DNA of 64,000 nt from Hymenoscyphus infarciens. Lineage: Eukaryota > Ascomycota > Leotiomycetes > Helotiales > Helotiaceae. The first letter of the stretch is position 1. The number at the start of each line of letters is the position of its first letter. The stretch covers positions 62,001 through 126,000 of the forward strand of contig LLCB01000027.1 in assembly GCA_001414345.1 (NCBI GenBank), given 5' to 3'. The notes below the pieces were generated by a model. That model ran no database searches, had not been told where the DNA came from, and saw only the letters and a list, made by a program, of their open reading frames with translations. Position numbers and translations under genes: made by a program. Below are positions 1 to 11,702 of the stretch, piece after piece.

Positions 1-66
1 AGCGGTGAAAACTCTGCTATGTATACAGGGAAATGGGGTCACGTGAGACCCCCTTTTTCCGTGACA
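1..66 (+). repeat. 3' part of a little-mutated LTR (TRIM-1 family), truncated by the window edge
   Basis: This stretch aligns with the last two thirds of the 113-bp LTRs at 6632-6744 and 7477-7589. They share GGTGAAAACTCT, then CTATGTATACAGGGAAATGG against the mutated CTATATATATAGAGGAAATAG, and the same terminus (CCGTGACA against CGCGTAATA). The differences are mostly C-to-T or G-to-A changes in the internal copies, so this copy is close to the pre-RIP state. The LTR ends with CA at position 66. It may be a solo LTR or the 3' LTR of an element lying mostly upstream of the window. It lies about 190 bp from the stop codon of the dioxygenase gene. Confidence 0.7.
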
Positions 67-254
67 GCTTCTTATTATCAGACTCTTGATAAAGTGTTAC
101 GGGTAGTTCATCGTCTGCGAGTCACAACAGCGTGGGTTTATGATAGATGCTTGTATTGAACTCAAATGTAACAAGTAGATAAAAAGGTGAGAAAACACGG
201 TCCATGATAAGAGTCAAAAACTTCAAAGTCCCCAACTAATGTGACCACAATTCT

Positions 255-1410
255 CTAGATGTTCAAGGCTTCCCGACGCCCAGTAGAGTTGGGGTCTAGG
301 TAAGGTGCCTCTCCAATTCCACAGACACGATTAGCACGTCTGATACCACTTCCACCATAATCATAAGTAGCACACTGTACGAGAAATAATAAGCGAATAT
401 CCCGTTTGACAAGGTAGTGAAACTCACATGATACACACTGCGATTATCCCACACAATAAGGTCATCAGTACTCCATTTCACCCTCGCTTGAATCTGATGG
501 TTCTCCGTAATCAAGCGTTGGAGAAACTCGCACATGAACTTATTCTCGACGTCTCCTAATCCTTCGACTTTCTCGAGATGGTGGCCAAAAGCAAAGAGGG
601 ATTTCCAGCCGGTGACGGGATTAGTTCGGACACAAGGGTGCGATGCTCTCAGTTCGGGGCCGACATTCTGCGGTGCTCCACGAGTGCCTTTCCACAACCT
701 GTCGACCACATTTTCCGGCTTGTGGTTCCCAGGACAGAAGACTGCGTTCAACTTCTCGAGCAGCTCTGCCATAGGAGGGGAGAGGAGATCATAGGCTTCG
801 TATGCGGAGGCAAAGAGGGTGTCTCCCCCGCAACCTGACTTTGTTGTTAGAATGGAATCCCCGCAGACTGGACACTTTTCAGAATTTAGAATTGGGAAGA
901 TTACTCACCAGGAGTCAACTTCATATGAAGTGTCGTGTAGTCTGGAGTGACATGTTCAAAGGAACCGTCAGTGTGCCAGCCGTCAGCGCGACTTTGATTC
1001 TTCTCAGTGCCCTTGGAGTAGCCTCCCTCCTGGATGTAGAGCTTCTTCTTGGGGTCGCGGGCTGGAGACAAGACCTCGCCGTCTAGCGAGCCATCAGGCA
1101 ACTCCATATGGTTGACTGGATGGATCCAGAGATCCGAGGTTGAGGGTCTTCCCGTGAGTTGACCTAGCTTGCGCGCGAGCAATTTCTGGTCCGGGATGCT
1201 GAGATCGTTTTGCTTGGGGAAGATGACAAGACCGCGACGCGAAACGAGGATCGCGAGGTCGCGGATTTTGGCATCGGATTCTGGCGAGTGGAGAATCTCT
1301 GATACACTGAGTCCGTCGAGGACTGTTCCGATCAGGGGAGTCACATCGGATTGTTGGTATTTGTCCAAAGTGCCGGACGAGGTGAAGGACTCAGTCTGGA
1401 TGGAACCCAT
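255..1410 (-). CDS. TauD/TfdA family Fe(II)/2-oxoglutarate-dependent dioxygenase, 3 exons, 342 aa
   Basis: The gene is read on the minus strand as exon 1 (1410-909), exon 2 (834-428) and exon 3 (374-255, stop at 257-255). Introns 908-835 (74 bp) and 427-375 (53 bp) begin GTGAGT and end CAG; intron 1 has a CTAAC branch-like site. The spliced frame is continuous. Family hallmarks are visible. The HxD iron ligands are His146-Asp148 in GWHTDGSFEHVTPDYTTLHM, followed by GCGGDTLFASAYEAYDLL. The distal His is residue 303 in VWDNRSVYH, the last codon of exon 2. Basic residues likely to bind 2-oxoglutarate lie in GIRRANRVCGIGE in exon 3. Family members oxidise small acids such as taurine, sulfonates or aryloxyacetates with release of succinate and CO2; the substrate here cannot be read. 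It is divergent from an MFS transporter gene. Length is normal for fungal members. Confidence 0.9.
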
Positions 1411-2548
1411 TGTTGAATGTAAGCGTTGTATGAGAAGATGAAGAATGTGAATGAAGCTGACTTCGGGATAAGGTTTTATTCAACGATACCTGATCTTCTT
1501 ATATACATTTCTTTTCTCCTCGAGCCGCTCAGTCTTTCAACGATGATCCTGGTTTTCAGTCTAGAGTTCACTTTGATCACATCTCGATTTTGTCTTCTAA
1601 ATTCCCCCCCCCCCCCCATGCTTATGAGAATCAATCTACTTTCACCGTCAATTCAGCGGTGGATTCAGGTGTGACGCTTGGCTCAAGCAATTGTACCAGG
1701 CTCAATGGGCAGGTTCTTTCTGTAAGAGGCAGTTACTTAGCAAATTTCATGTATTGTACCACACGTGTGGCTCCTTTCAATGTTGATTCCTTATCATCAA
1801 ATTCTATTGCAACCCCCGTTTTCGTCACACGAGCAATGAATCGGATCATAACCCAATTATTTTCTTGGATAACCGTTTTGATTTTTTGGCAGCTGTTGGG
1901 GGATTTGTCCGTTTAGGCAGTCGTTTTCAATTTTCCTAGATTGTTTGAATTTAAATCAGCACTACGAGTCCAGGCGATGAGGGAATTTCTTTCTTTCTAT
2001 GCACAGCCAAGAAATTAGCCTGACCGTCCACTTCATTCTTCTTCAATACTTACAGTTATATCAGCAGTTCGAGTGAGGCTGTGAGAAAATGGTACTTCCA
2101 TGGATCGAGTGAGTGTGACTTTGGCTGTGAACACAAAGAATCAACTGACACCTCACGCTCCGTTTTCATGAACAGTTTCTTCTAAATCCTCATGCTCATG
2201 TTTATCGCTGATAAGGAACAAGTTACAAGCATTATTCTACCGACTAATTGGCGGTGAATACGAGTGTAACCTGTGATAAAGCTCGTGTATAGCAAGCAGT
2301 TGCCAAGTGGTGACTCCCATTCTTGTTAAATCCTGGTATTTTAATTGGCCCCCTCGTATACCAACAGTCTACAGCGATATTACTAACTAGTGTCCCGAAC
2401 CCACTTTTTGCTAGGAACACCAAAAAGTGCTCTGTATTCATCTTCTGAACACAACTCAATTCCAAAACAACGCTTACAATCACGCAATTCTGGACACAAA
2501 AGAAGAGCTCCCACCCAGACAGATTGGTATTGGGAGCCTCAAACAAAC
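1411..2548. other. Divergent intergenic promoter region with a C14 homopolymer
   Basis: This 1.1-kb region lies between the divergently transcribed dioxygenase and MFS genes, so both promoters should be here. A run of 14 C occupies 1604-1617. Base composition is ordinary, not RIP-like. I see no convincing conserved reading frame; the short frames in it lack recognisable motifs. Confidence 0.6.
1498..1505 (-). promoter_or_regulatory. Putative TATA box of the dioxygenase gene
   Basis: The minus strand reads TATATAAG about 88 nt upstream of the ATG at 1410, a suitable distance for a short 5' UTR. The assignment rests on position and sequence only. Confidence 0.4.
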
Positions 2549-4433
2549 ATGTCGCCAAATCGCGAGGCAAGCAGCGACATCGACATTGAGCGAGCACATA
2601 ACAACGAGCTGGCTCAGCTTCCCCAACTCGACCCAGCGTCGCAAACCATAACCGATTGTAAAGCGAAAGATCAGTTTCACGACCATCAATCACATGTACT
2701 CCCTCACAAGAAGCTGATGGTGGTATTTCCAGTATTGGCGTTGGCTCATTTCACAGCCTACCTCGATCAGACATCCATCTCAACGGCTGTACCCGCCATT
2801 GGACGTGACCTCGCCTTAGGCTCTTCACAATCATGGGTCGCCAGCAGTTACCTTCTGGCAACAACATCCGTGCAGCTCATCAATGGTCGATTGAGCGACA
2901 TTCTAGGACGCAAACAATTACTCCTCTCATCACTGGCCCTCTTGGCAATCGGAAATCTGGCTTGCGGCTTTGCCCGTACCCCAGCTATGTTGTTTACTTT
3001 CAGAGCCTTATCCGGATTGGGAGGCGGAGCTATGTGAGTAGATTGCCCTGCATCGGAGTCTGCATATGCTGATATTCTTGTGTTCTCTCAGAACTGCACT
3101 GGTTCAAATTAGTGTTAGTGATATCACAACGCTTCAGCAGCGTGGCAAGTACAACGGTTTTATCGGCATGGCCGTTGCTTTCGGCAGTGGTCTGGGACCT
3201 TTCATTGGAGGACTCATCACTACCAAGGTTTCTTGGAGGTGGGCGTAGGTTTACCGCTATGCCTTTGTGTAGCTTGATGCTGACATCTGATAAGATTGTG
3301 GTATGATGTTCCTTGGCTCGTATTCTTGACGGTTCTACTACTCTTCACGCTTCCACGTAGTGAGGTTGGGAAGGGGAGCTTGAAGTCACGCATTCGGCTG
3401 ATTGACTGGGCTGGGTTGGGGATCAGTATTGCTGTTATTGTGTTACTAATGATTCCTCTCTCCAAAGGGGGCTCAACATACGCATGGAACAGTCCAATCG
3501 TTATTGCCATGTTGGCAGCGGGCTCTTTTGCCCTCCTCCTCTTCTTAACCGTGGAGTGGAAATGGGCGTCTCTACCTATCATGCCATGTAAGGGCCACCT
3601 CATCCTCCTTAACCCCCACCCAATCAGTCTACTAACATTCTCAAGTACACCTCTACACCACCTCCCCTTCAACCCCCATCCTCCTCTCCCAATCACTAAT
3701 CTTCGGCCTCGTCTTCTGGGGAAACCTCTTCCACATCCCCCTCTACCTAATCAACGTCCGTCTTCTCAGCCCAACTCTCGCGGGTTTAATCATCCTTCCG
3801 ATGGTGGGAACACAAGGGCTTGGATCTATCATCTCTGGTCTCATAATCTCACGTACGGGGCATTATAACCCTGTTATGATAGCTTCTCAAGTTCTGTGGC
3901 TAGCTGGTCTTATCGCGCAAGCATTTTATTCGCGAACTACATCTATATGGATAATTTGCTTCGTGGGTTTCTGGCAAGGTCTCGGGACGGGAGGATGTTT
4001 TCAACCCGGTCTCGTTGCTTTGTTGGCGCATGGGAGACGAGCTGATCGTGCTGTTCTCAATTCCCTTCGTAATTTCATAAGAACGGTGGGTGGGACGCTA
4101 GGGTTGACTATCGCGGGGACGATTCTCAATAGTGTGTTGAAGGAGCGACTGGGTGGTATGCTGGGGGAGGGGGAGATTGAAATGCTTACTTCTTCTACTT
4201 CTGGTCTGGGGTCGATGGGATTGAGTGAGGGGCAGAAGGAAATTGTGTTGGATGCTTATATGCATGGGATCCGAATCATTTTCTGGGTTTATGCTGGGCT
4301 TGTGGGCGTTTGTGCTTTGGGTGCTTGTTTTGTTAGGGACAGGGGTTTGGTTGAGGTCGATACTGGAACTACTTTACAGGGCAAGGGGAAGAGGGAGAAC
4401 GGTGGGGAGAGGGTATTGAGTGGTGAAACTTGA
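2549..4433 (+). CDS. MFS transporter, DHA2 (14-TM drug:H+ antiporter) type, 4 exons, 572 aa
   Basis: Exons are 2549-3033, 3092-3244, 3295-3587 and 3646-4433. Introns are 3034-3091, 3245-3294 and 3588-3645, all GT..AG and 50-58 bp, and the joined frame is continuous. The chosen start (MSPNREASSD) has a good context (AAC before ATG); an in-frame ATG at 2390 would add 53 unlikely residues. After a ~54-residue hydrophilic N-terminus comes HFTAYLDQTSISTAVPAIG (residues 68-86), matching the motif-C-like LDxTIVxxALP signature. Motif A follows as GRLSDILGRK (113-122), then GLGGGAITALV, GPFIGG, and SWRWALWYDVPW across the exon 2/3 junction. Many hydrophobic segments follow, then a short charged tail. 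Such plasma-membrane pumps export toxins or drugs by proton antiport, and some take up organic acids. The divergent dioxygenase suggests a shared substrate, which is inference. Confidence 0.9.
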
Positions 4434-4617
4434 ACCAAGAAGAGTAAATGAATATTAAGGTCGGTGAGTTTTGCTTGGGACGAGATCAGATGGTAAGTGG
4501 GCGTTGATTTAGATGGATGCTCATGTGTTGCTATCCCTGCGTTGCTTTCTTATATAGCTAATTTACTATATTCAATTTTCATCTCACGATGTCCCAAGGT
4601 AGAACGATTATCTCCTC
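4434..4617. other. MFS 3' flank up to the AT-rich block
   Basis: Short 3' flank of the transporter gene. AT content rises quickly towards the MITE target duplication at 4618-4625. Nothing else is recognised. Confidence 0.5.
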
Positions 4618-4625
4618 CCGGCGAT

Positions 4626-5313
4626 TAGGTCTGCGCAACGAATAAAAGAATAAAAGAATAATTATTCATCATAAATATTAAATAAATACGTAATATTCTA
4701 ACTATTTATTTATACTACAGAGTCCTATATAAACATATTATAAATAGTCCCATTTCTTAGGCTTAATATCTACCCCCTAGTCTTAGCATATAGATGTTGA
4801 AATTTACCCCTATACGTACCATCTTCTCTTTTAATTTTAATCATTTATATAAGTTCGATTATATCTCTTTTTAAGTCTCTAAAATCATCCAAATCCACTT
4901 GGTGGTTATTGTTCTATATACTTTCTCTTAAAAGTCGGATTTTGAGCCTTACTACGTAACCGCCTAAGACTTTTAAAGAGTCACTACTTTTGTAAGCGAA
5001 ACTAGGTGTAAGTGACTACTTTGGGAATAGCCTCATTCAACAACTAATTTATCCCCTTTTTTAGCCCCGAAACGCCCCGGCGTAGCCTAATTGAGACAAC
5101 GAAAGCGGATAATTTCGGGGGCTTTTTATACATGTTTTAATATAGTAGGGAATCATACCAAAAGGGTAGAGAATACGAAATCTTTATGAATAATTAACTG
5201 CTATTTACCCTGCAAACTCTCCTTATTCTTGAATAATTCAAAGGGTTTTTTTTTTGTAGAAAATCACGAATATTATAAATATATTCGAGGGCTTTATTCG
5301 TTGCGCAGACCTA
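4626..5313. mobile_element. Non-autonomous TIR element (MITE, hAT-like), 688 bp
   Basis: The left end TAGGTCTGCGCAACGAATAA at 4626 is repeated as an exact inverted copy ending at 5313. The element is flanked by 8-bp near-identical target duplications, CCGGCGAT (4618-4625) and GCGGCGAT (5314-5321). An 8-bp duplication and a short TIR beginning TAG fit the hAT superfamily. The interior has no transposase frame. It contains a second inverted repeat, AGCCCCGAAA near 5063 against TTTCGGGGGCT near 5115, with GC-rich sequence between. Most of the interior is AT-rich but the ends are not RIP-damaged. It marks the boundary between the gene island and the RIP block. Confidence 0.75.
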
Positions 5314-5829
5314 GCGGCGATACAATATTTATCGGATTATCGCGATATATATCGTCTGATAAATATCGTAAATTCTTATCCGATATAATAAATATCGTCA
5401 AAAAAGTTCGAGGGGACCTAGTGCCTTATAGTACTAAATAAATATCATATGACCTTTATCTACTATTTGAAATATGCTTTATTATAGTTAAAAGTTATTA
5501 TATAAAAAGAGCACTCTGTTAGAGTTATAAATAATTAGAATTTTCTATTAAAATCATATGACTTTATTCTTTTTTTAAGCATTCTATTGGCACTCGGCCG
5601 GAAGTACTATTATCCTCCGGATTAACCATTTTTCCGCCGATAATCGATATATTATTATTCTTAGAAACCCGGTATCGATCGGATTACTTAATACGATGGA
5701 AACTAATCCCGAAAAGCCCTTAACTATTCTAGAAAGTCAGTTATAAGACTAAGAAACTCCAGGAATATTAGAGTGGAAGAGAGAAGTGTTAGAACGTCAA
5801 ATGTTCTCTCTACAAATCAGCGATGTCGA
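5314..5829. other. AT-rich spacer with clustered palindromes, no gene
   Basis: The stretch 5322-5420 contains repeated inverted motifs of the type ATATTTATCGGA and TCTGATAAATAT around a CGCGATATATATCG core. This looks like a fragment of another TIR or palindromic element. From 5580 to 5829 the sequence is less AT-rich and retains CG dinucleotides. I find no supported gene. The stretch ends at the target duplication CATAG (5830-5834) of the large retroelement. Confidence 0.4.
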
Positions 5830-5834
5830 CATAG

Positions 5835-6018
5835 TGTTGCGGGAAGGACACGTGACTACACTAGTAGCGGACCTGTAGGTGTAGATAGTTACGAGTGCTC
5901 TATACTCTTCTCTTCTCTCTTTAGACGTTTATTACTATACTATATAAGAGATTACTTTTACGTATTTTACTAAGCCTAGCTATAAGCTTCTAATCTATAA
6001 TCTGTCTCTTATACTATA
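5835..6018 (+). repeat. 5' LTR of element G (184 bp)
   Basis: It begins TGTTGCGGGAAGGACACGTG and ends ACTATA, the mutated form of a TG..CA terminus. The outer 5' end is almost free of RIP, unlike the matching end of the 3' LTR. The downstream sequence AGTAGTAATACT is shared with the element at 59057-60536 next to its 5' LTR and is likely the primer-binding region. Confidence 0.85.
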
Positions 6019-6631
6019 TAGTAGTAATACTTTAAAGGCGAATTATATATAATCCTTTTAAAATTATTAAGCTCTTATCTTCTACTAACTATATTATAAC
6101 TTATAACCTATAACTCTTACCTCTCTCTCTCTTATCTACCTTCTAATCTTATAATTTAAATACTTAATTAGAATCTAGCTATTAGTATATATACTATCTA
6201 GTAATAAGTATAACTATCTTCTAGATCTCTAGTAGATTAGTAAGAAAGATAAAGAATACCTCTCTTATATCTATTCCGCTCTATATATATATATATTACT
6301 TGTAATTTATATAAGAAAGCCTTAGAAAAGAGAAGTACTAGTAAAAGCTAAATCTAAAAAAATTCTCAACGAATATAGTAGCTATTATAATAAATAAGGT
6401 AAATACTAAAAGAATAGTAGATATATAAAAGAGCTTATCTTAAGAGTTTTAGTAGAATTAGCTCTATTCTTAATACTATTAGAATAATCTATTATACTTG
6501 AAAACCCCTTTTCTAAGCTCTTTAAGGCTCTACTAAGTACTCTAGCTCCGCTGAGTACTCTAGCTCTATAAGCTTTATAGACTCTATTAGCTTCTTATAT
6601 ATACTATTTATAAGATATATCTATTATACTA

Positions 6632-6744
6632 TATAACGTATTTTTAGGTTAAAAACGCTCTAAGGAGTCTTATATTCGGAGGTGAAAACTCTGCTATATA
6701 TATAGAGGAAATAGAGTGTTATATAACTCTATTTCCGCGTAATA
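6632..6744 (+). repeat. 5' LTR of TRIM-1 (113 bp)
   Basis: Begins TATAACGTATTTTTAGG and ends CCGCGTAATA. It aligns without gaps over 113 bp to 7477-7589. Confidence 0.85.
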
Positions 6745-7476
6745 CACCTCTTAGGTCTAGAAGAGACAACTTCCTAGGCTTATAATAACAGTAGGCTAGA
6801 TTATAAAAGAACCTCTTAACTATATCGCTCTCTATTCCTACTCTAAGTCCTATAGAGCTATATATATTACTTTAAACTCTTGAATAGCGATTCTAGATAA
6901 TATTCTTAAGAGTAAGTTCTTACTCTTAGATCCTATCTAACTTCCTCTCTTATTTTAGTAAAGATAGTAGGTAGCGTTCATAAGATATAGTAGCTCGTAG
7001 TTAGTGTTATATACTAGCTTCGTAGAGTACTAGGCTTCTAGATCGTCTTAATCGAGCACCTCTTAGAGTAGCTAGCGCGCCGCTAGGCTTCCGGTTTATA
7101 AAGGCACCTCTAAGAGTAGCGGTGGCTAGCTTCGTAGCTAGGCTTTTATAAGCTCGTTGAGAGAGTGAGCTATCGAATTAAGATATACCTACTCGTAGTA
7201 GAGCTTTCGCTATATTCGAAGCCGAGAGCGTCCTATAGGAGAGTCCCGTCCACGCTTATTAGGAGAGTCCTTATTCGCGCTCGTTAAGAGAGTCTTATAT
7301 TCGAAGTTAGAAGAGCTCTCTCGTCGTCGAGAGTAAGCATCGAGGGGTTGGTTACGCTAGCCGACAGCGGAGAGCGTCTCGAATACGTCGTAATATATTA
7401 AATACGTAAGTAGAAGTTATAGAGTATACTATAAGTATAAATACAATATACTATATATACAAACCAGGCTTATAAC

Positions 7477-7589
7477 TATAACGTATTTTTAGGTTGAAAA
7501 CGCTCTAAAGAGCCTTATATTCGGAGGTGAAAACTCTACTATATATATAGAGAAAATAGAGTATTATATAACCTTATTTCCGCGTAATA
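7477..7589 (+). repeat. 3' LTR of TRIM-1 (113 bp)
   Basis: Direct copy of 6632-6744, followed immediately by the TACTA target duplication. Confidence 0.85.
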
Positions 7590-7594
7590 TACTA

Positions 7595-10500
7595 GTTAAC
7601 TCTTATATCCTAAGAGCCTCTAGTCCCGTTTCTATAAGCTCTAGTAGACTCGATAAGATTAGAGCGTTTATATATTAGAGACTAGTGTCTAAAAGAGATA
7701 AGAAAGAAGTGAATCTTAATAACGAGCTAGATATTATAATTATTAAAAATTAAGAAGAAAGAGCTTTTAGTATTCTTAAAAACTTAACTATTATTAGTAA
7801 AGATAATATTCTAAACTTTACTATAATTAAAGAAGAACCTATAATACTATTCTCTCCTAGCTCTATACTAAGTTACTCTAGTCTAATCCCTAGCTCTAAT
7901 ACTTACTCTAAGGCCTCTAAACTAGTAGATATTACTACTATGTTTAATCCTATATCTTAGATAGCTTTTACTTTATACTAATTAAGGTCTCTCTTATTAG
8001 ATTAAGAGTTTATTAATTTAGACTTCTTTAACGAAATTAATAAGCTTCTAACTCTACTCTTAAGTAGTAGACCTATTATAATAGTAGAACCTAAAGTACT
8101 ATATACTAGGCAGCTTTAATAAAGAGACGCTATAATTATTAATTTTATAATAAATAAGATAGCTAAGGATATTACTAAGTATATAAACCTCTAACTACTT
8201 ATTATAGACAAGGACTTAGAGAACGTAGAGTTAGTATTTAACCTACTAAGAGATAACCTCTTAAACGATCTTAAGACTAGTATAGTATAACTGTTTAAAT
8301 TACTAAATAGCTTAGCTATAGTAGATAAATTTACTACGCTTCTTATCTATTTCTAACCTAGACTAGAATAGGCGAACTCTTATCTTAGTAAATCTCCTTC
8401 TAAAACCCTTTATTAATCTTCTTATTAATCCTCTTATAGATCCTCTTATAGATATAAGTAATAGAACTCTAATAACTAACGACGATATCAACTATATCTT
8501 AAGATAAGAGATATTAAATATAATAGTAAGACTCTAGTTACTTTATAGTTTAGCTAGGTCAAGGGATTTATATAGATCTATAATAAGAAGATAATATTAA
8601 GCCTTATATCCTAGGCTCTAATAGATAATACCTAAGTCTAGTATAATAGACTTATACTAAATACTAGGACCTAAATACTTTTAAACTACGACGAGCTTAG
8701 AAGCTAGATAAGCAAACAGTTTTAAAAGAACGTATTAATACTACTCGTCTAAGCTAATAAGAAAGAATTTTAGTTTAAATTTAAGAACTAATACCCTCTT
8801 TAAGTATATATAGCAAAAAAGTAATCGCTCTATATTAAAGCTAGGTTTATAGATAAAGACTACTTAGTATATAGAATTTATACTAGACTCAACTCTATAC
8901 TAAGCTCTATAATTATACTAAAGCTATTTAGTAATATCTTAGAATTTCTTAAGAAGAAGGTATATACTATAGAGTCTATAGTATAAGTATCTTAGACTAT
9001 TTAAAATAAGAAGTTTAAGATACTTAGTAAGGAAAACGAATTACTAAAGAAAAAGTTTAAGAAGTCTAAATTATATAGTAAAGGTTAATTAAGTAAGAGC
9101 GATTAAGAGAATCGTATAGAATAGAAGCGAGATAATAGGAGAGTTAATAATAACTTTAAGAGATATAATAATAATAACTTTAAAAGACGTAATAATAGAT
9201 ATAGTTAAAACTCTTAAAGTAATTATTAGAATAGTAGAGATAGACAACTCTTTAATCTCTTTATTCTATAATAATTTAAGTAGCCTAGATTTAGCCTATT
9301 AGTAGTCTAGTCTTAGTAATTTAGTAGATAGCCTTTTAATTCTCTATATACTTAAAACTACTAGATACCTCTACTAATATAGCCTATATAACTAAAATAA
9401 CTAACGTTTATACTAAGAGTAGCTACTTAATTTATATAAAGATAGTAGTAATAGTAATAGCTATTTTAACTCTCTTTAAAGAACGGTTAAAAGTAGTTAT
9501 AGTAACCTATAAACACTACTATAGTTCTAGTATACTTTAAAGAAGCTAAACCTTTAAACCTAGTAACTATAGACAAGTATATATACTAGATAATCGTCAA
9601 CGCTTTAAATAGATTTAAAACTAATCTATATATTAGTTTAAACAATTTAGATTTAGAAAACAAATATAGTAGTTACTCTAAGGTAGTAAGCCGCTTATAA
9701 GAATTCCTATTATAACCTTATTACTTAATATTAATATTATAATATAATAGGAAAATTATATATCTTTACTATTACTTAATCTAGACCTATTACTAGTCCT
9801 AGTACTAGAAAGCCTAAAAAAATTTAAAAATAATAAACTATCTAAAATAAGCTATCTAGTTAAAATATCACCTATTCTATTTACGTCTAGTATTTTACTA
9901 ATATTAGCTACTTTACTCGATTCTCTTATACTATAGAAAGCAGATATAATATATATACCTCTTTCTACTACTCTACTTCCTCTATCTTCTATAAATCTAT
10001 TAACAAAGGGCTTAGTAACTCTATTACTTCTAGATATACTAATTAAAGAGATAATTAGAATAAACGTCTTATTAAATAGTATAGAGTTTCTTAGTAAGCT
10101 ATTATATACTAATTAACTATATAAAAGAGCTAAAAAGATTATAGTTCTTAATTTAAAATAAAAGAGTAATAATAAGTACTTTATAAATAGTACTTAATAT
10201 TACTACTATATAAGTATAAAGTACGTCTTTACTACTTTATTAGGCTAGGATATCGAATTTTATATAAACACTAGTTTAGATATAAATCTTATAGCTAAGT
10301 ATATAATAGATTATTTCTTTCTATATATTAAGATAGAAGAAGGACTAAATATAGTTAGCCTTTTAGGTATTAGAAAAGACGTTTAAAAGCTTTGAAATTT
10401 TATAAAGATTCTCTTTACTATCTATAATACTTCTAAATAAGAGTTTCTCTTTAAAGTAGAATTCTATATTATTAATAAGCTAGGCTATAATATACTAATA

Positions 10501-10640
10501 AGTACTTCGTTTCTAAAGCTAAATTACTTAAACTTCTATTAGATAAAAGAACGTAGTATTAATTATCTAAATTACTATAGTTATAAATTCTATATCTTCT
10601 ATCTATTAGATTAAGAAGAGAAGAAACTTAAGCGTATAAC
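7595..10640 (+). pseudogene. gag and aspartic-protease part of element G (RIP-inactivated)
   Basis: In the frame continuous with the pol segment beyond the insertion (codon starts congruent to 1 mod 3), the 3' part reads as a retropepsin. YINTSLDINLI at 10261 corresponds to a DTG-type active site with G-to-A changes, and GYNILISTSFL follows near 10480. Upstream, 7700-9900 is a plausible gag with a basic, Asn/Arg-rich stretch near 9120-9200. Numerous TAA/TAG codons replace CAA/CAG. The frame stops at ATAAC (10636-10640), the target of the L1 insertion, and resumes at 19213. Confidence 0.6.
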
Positions 10641-11135
10641 TATGATAGCACGCTATCCTAGATTATTATATAATAGCTGGATTATTATATAATAGCACTA
10701 TTCTAAATTATTAGTATTTATAAAACTGCTAATATCTCTAAGTAGTGCTAATACCTCTAATATCTTTAAGGCTAAGATTACGAATAACTAATACTTATAT
10801 AAGCGAAGTGCTAAAAGTATTAATATCTAATATTTATATATAGAAGGGATTAAGGTTTAGATATTATATATTTAGCTTTCTAAAGAATTAGAGGTTATAT
10901 ATTTAGCTTTTTAGCTCTTATTATTTAGTATTAGCTATATTAGATAGAGCTTAGTTATTATTATTATTAGAACTTAGAAGCTTCTAAACTCTTATATATA
11001 GACGTTTATGTTTAGTATAGAAGAGAGATAGTTATTGTTTTCTTCTATATTAGTACCTAGTATCTATATATATTATTCTACTATATATACTCCTATATAC
11101 CTCTATTATAGTTATATATATTTCGTACTATTATA
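10641..11135 (+). repeat. 5' LTR of L1 (495 bp)
   Basis: It matches 18732-19207 throughout except for an extra 19 bp near 10670-10690, where GATTATTATATAATAGC is present twice. Confidence 0.85.
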
Positions 11136-11353
11136 TAAAAATAATAACTCTTCTTCGCTAGTAATAGTCTTAATAATATCTCTTTTTAAGCTTATTACTA
11201 CTCTTTGTTTAAAAGTCGATTTATACTTGATTTAGAATATTATAATAGTATTCTTATATAGCTAGGTAATTAGAGACTACTTAAATAGCTAGTAATACTA
11301 GGGTTTAGTATCTATATAAATAGCTAGTAAAAATCGTATTTTAGTATATATTA

Positions 11354-11702
11354 TATAATAGCACGAAATACACATAACTACAGTAGAGGCATATGGGAGT
11401 GCGTATAGTAGAATGACGTATATAGATGCTAGGCACTGATATGGAAGAAAACAATAACTAGCCTTTTCTAACTCTAAGAGTAGGCTGCTATATATAAGAG
11501 GTTTTAGACGATATAAAAGGGGTACGAAACCGAATAACGACATACGTCAGCTAATATAAAAGCCTGAACCTACAAAGTATATCTAAAAGCCTGGACATAT
11601 ATAACCTTCTTAAATTAGATAATATAAAATAATAACTACTAAAACCTTATATATATAGTATATACTATATAATCTTAGCTGTATAGGACGGTATACCGTT
11701 AT
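11354..11702 (-). repeat. 3' LTR of L2 (349 bp)
   Basis: On the plus strand it runs from TATAATAGCACGAAATACAC to GGTATACCGTTATA. It is the more mutated copy of 14845-15194. Confidence 0.85.

Larger units (their letters stand above)
6632..7589 (+). mobile_element. TRIM-1: 958-bp LTR miniature element inside element G
   Basis: Direct LTRs of 113 bp (6632-6744 and 7477-7589) are flanked by the 5-bp duplication TACTA (6627-6631 and 7590-7594). The 732-bp interior has no room for gag-pol. Its central part (about 7020-7400) is less AT-rich, with GCGCGCCGC and CGAGAGTAAGC-type segments that kept their CG dinucleotides. It sits in the leader of element G, between the 5' LTR and gag. The window's first 66 bases carry the less mutated LTR of this family. 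Confidence 0.85.

Noticed and set aside
2390..2548. Longer N-terminus for the MFS transporter
   Set aside because: The extra residues lack MFS features, and the ATG at 2549 has better context and gives a usual N-terminal length.
2244..2693. 149-codon minus-strand open frame in the divergent promoter region
   Set aside because: It overlaps the first exon of the MFS gene on the other strand and has no recognisable domain.
11035..11235. Open frame of 66 codons
   Set aside because: It lies across the end of the L1 5' LTR and is an AT-rich chance frame.
11298..11543. Minus-strand open frame of 81 codons
   Set aside because: It crosses the L2 LTR boundary; it is LTR sequence, not a gene.
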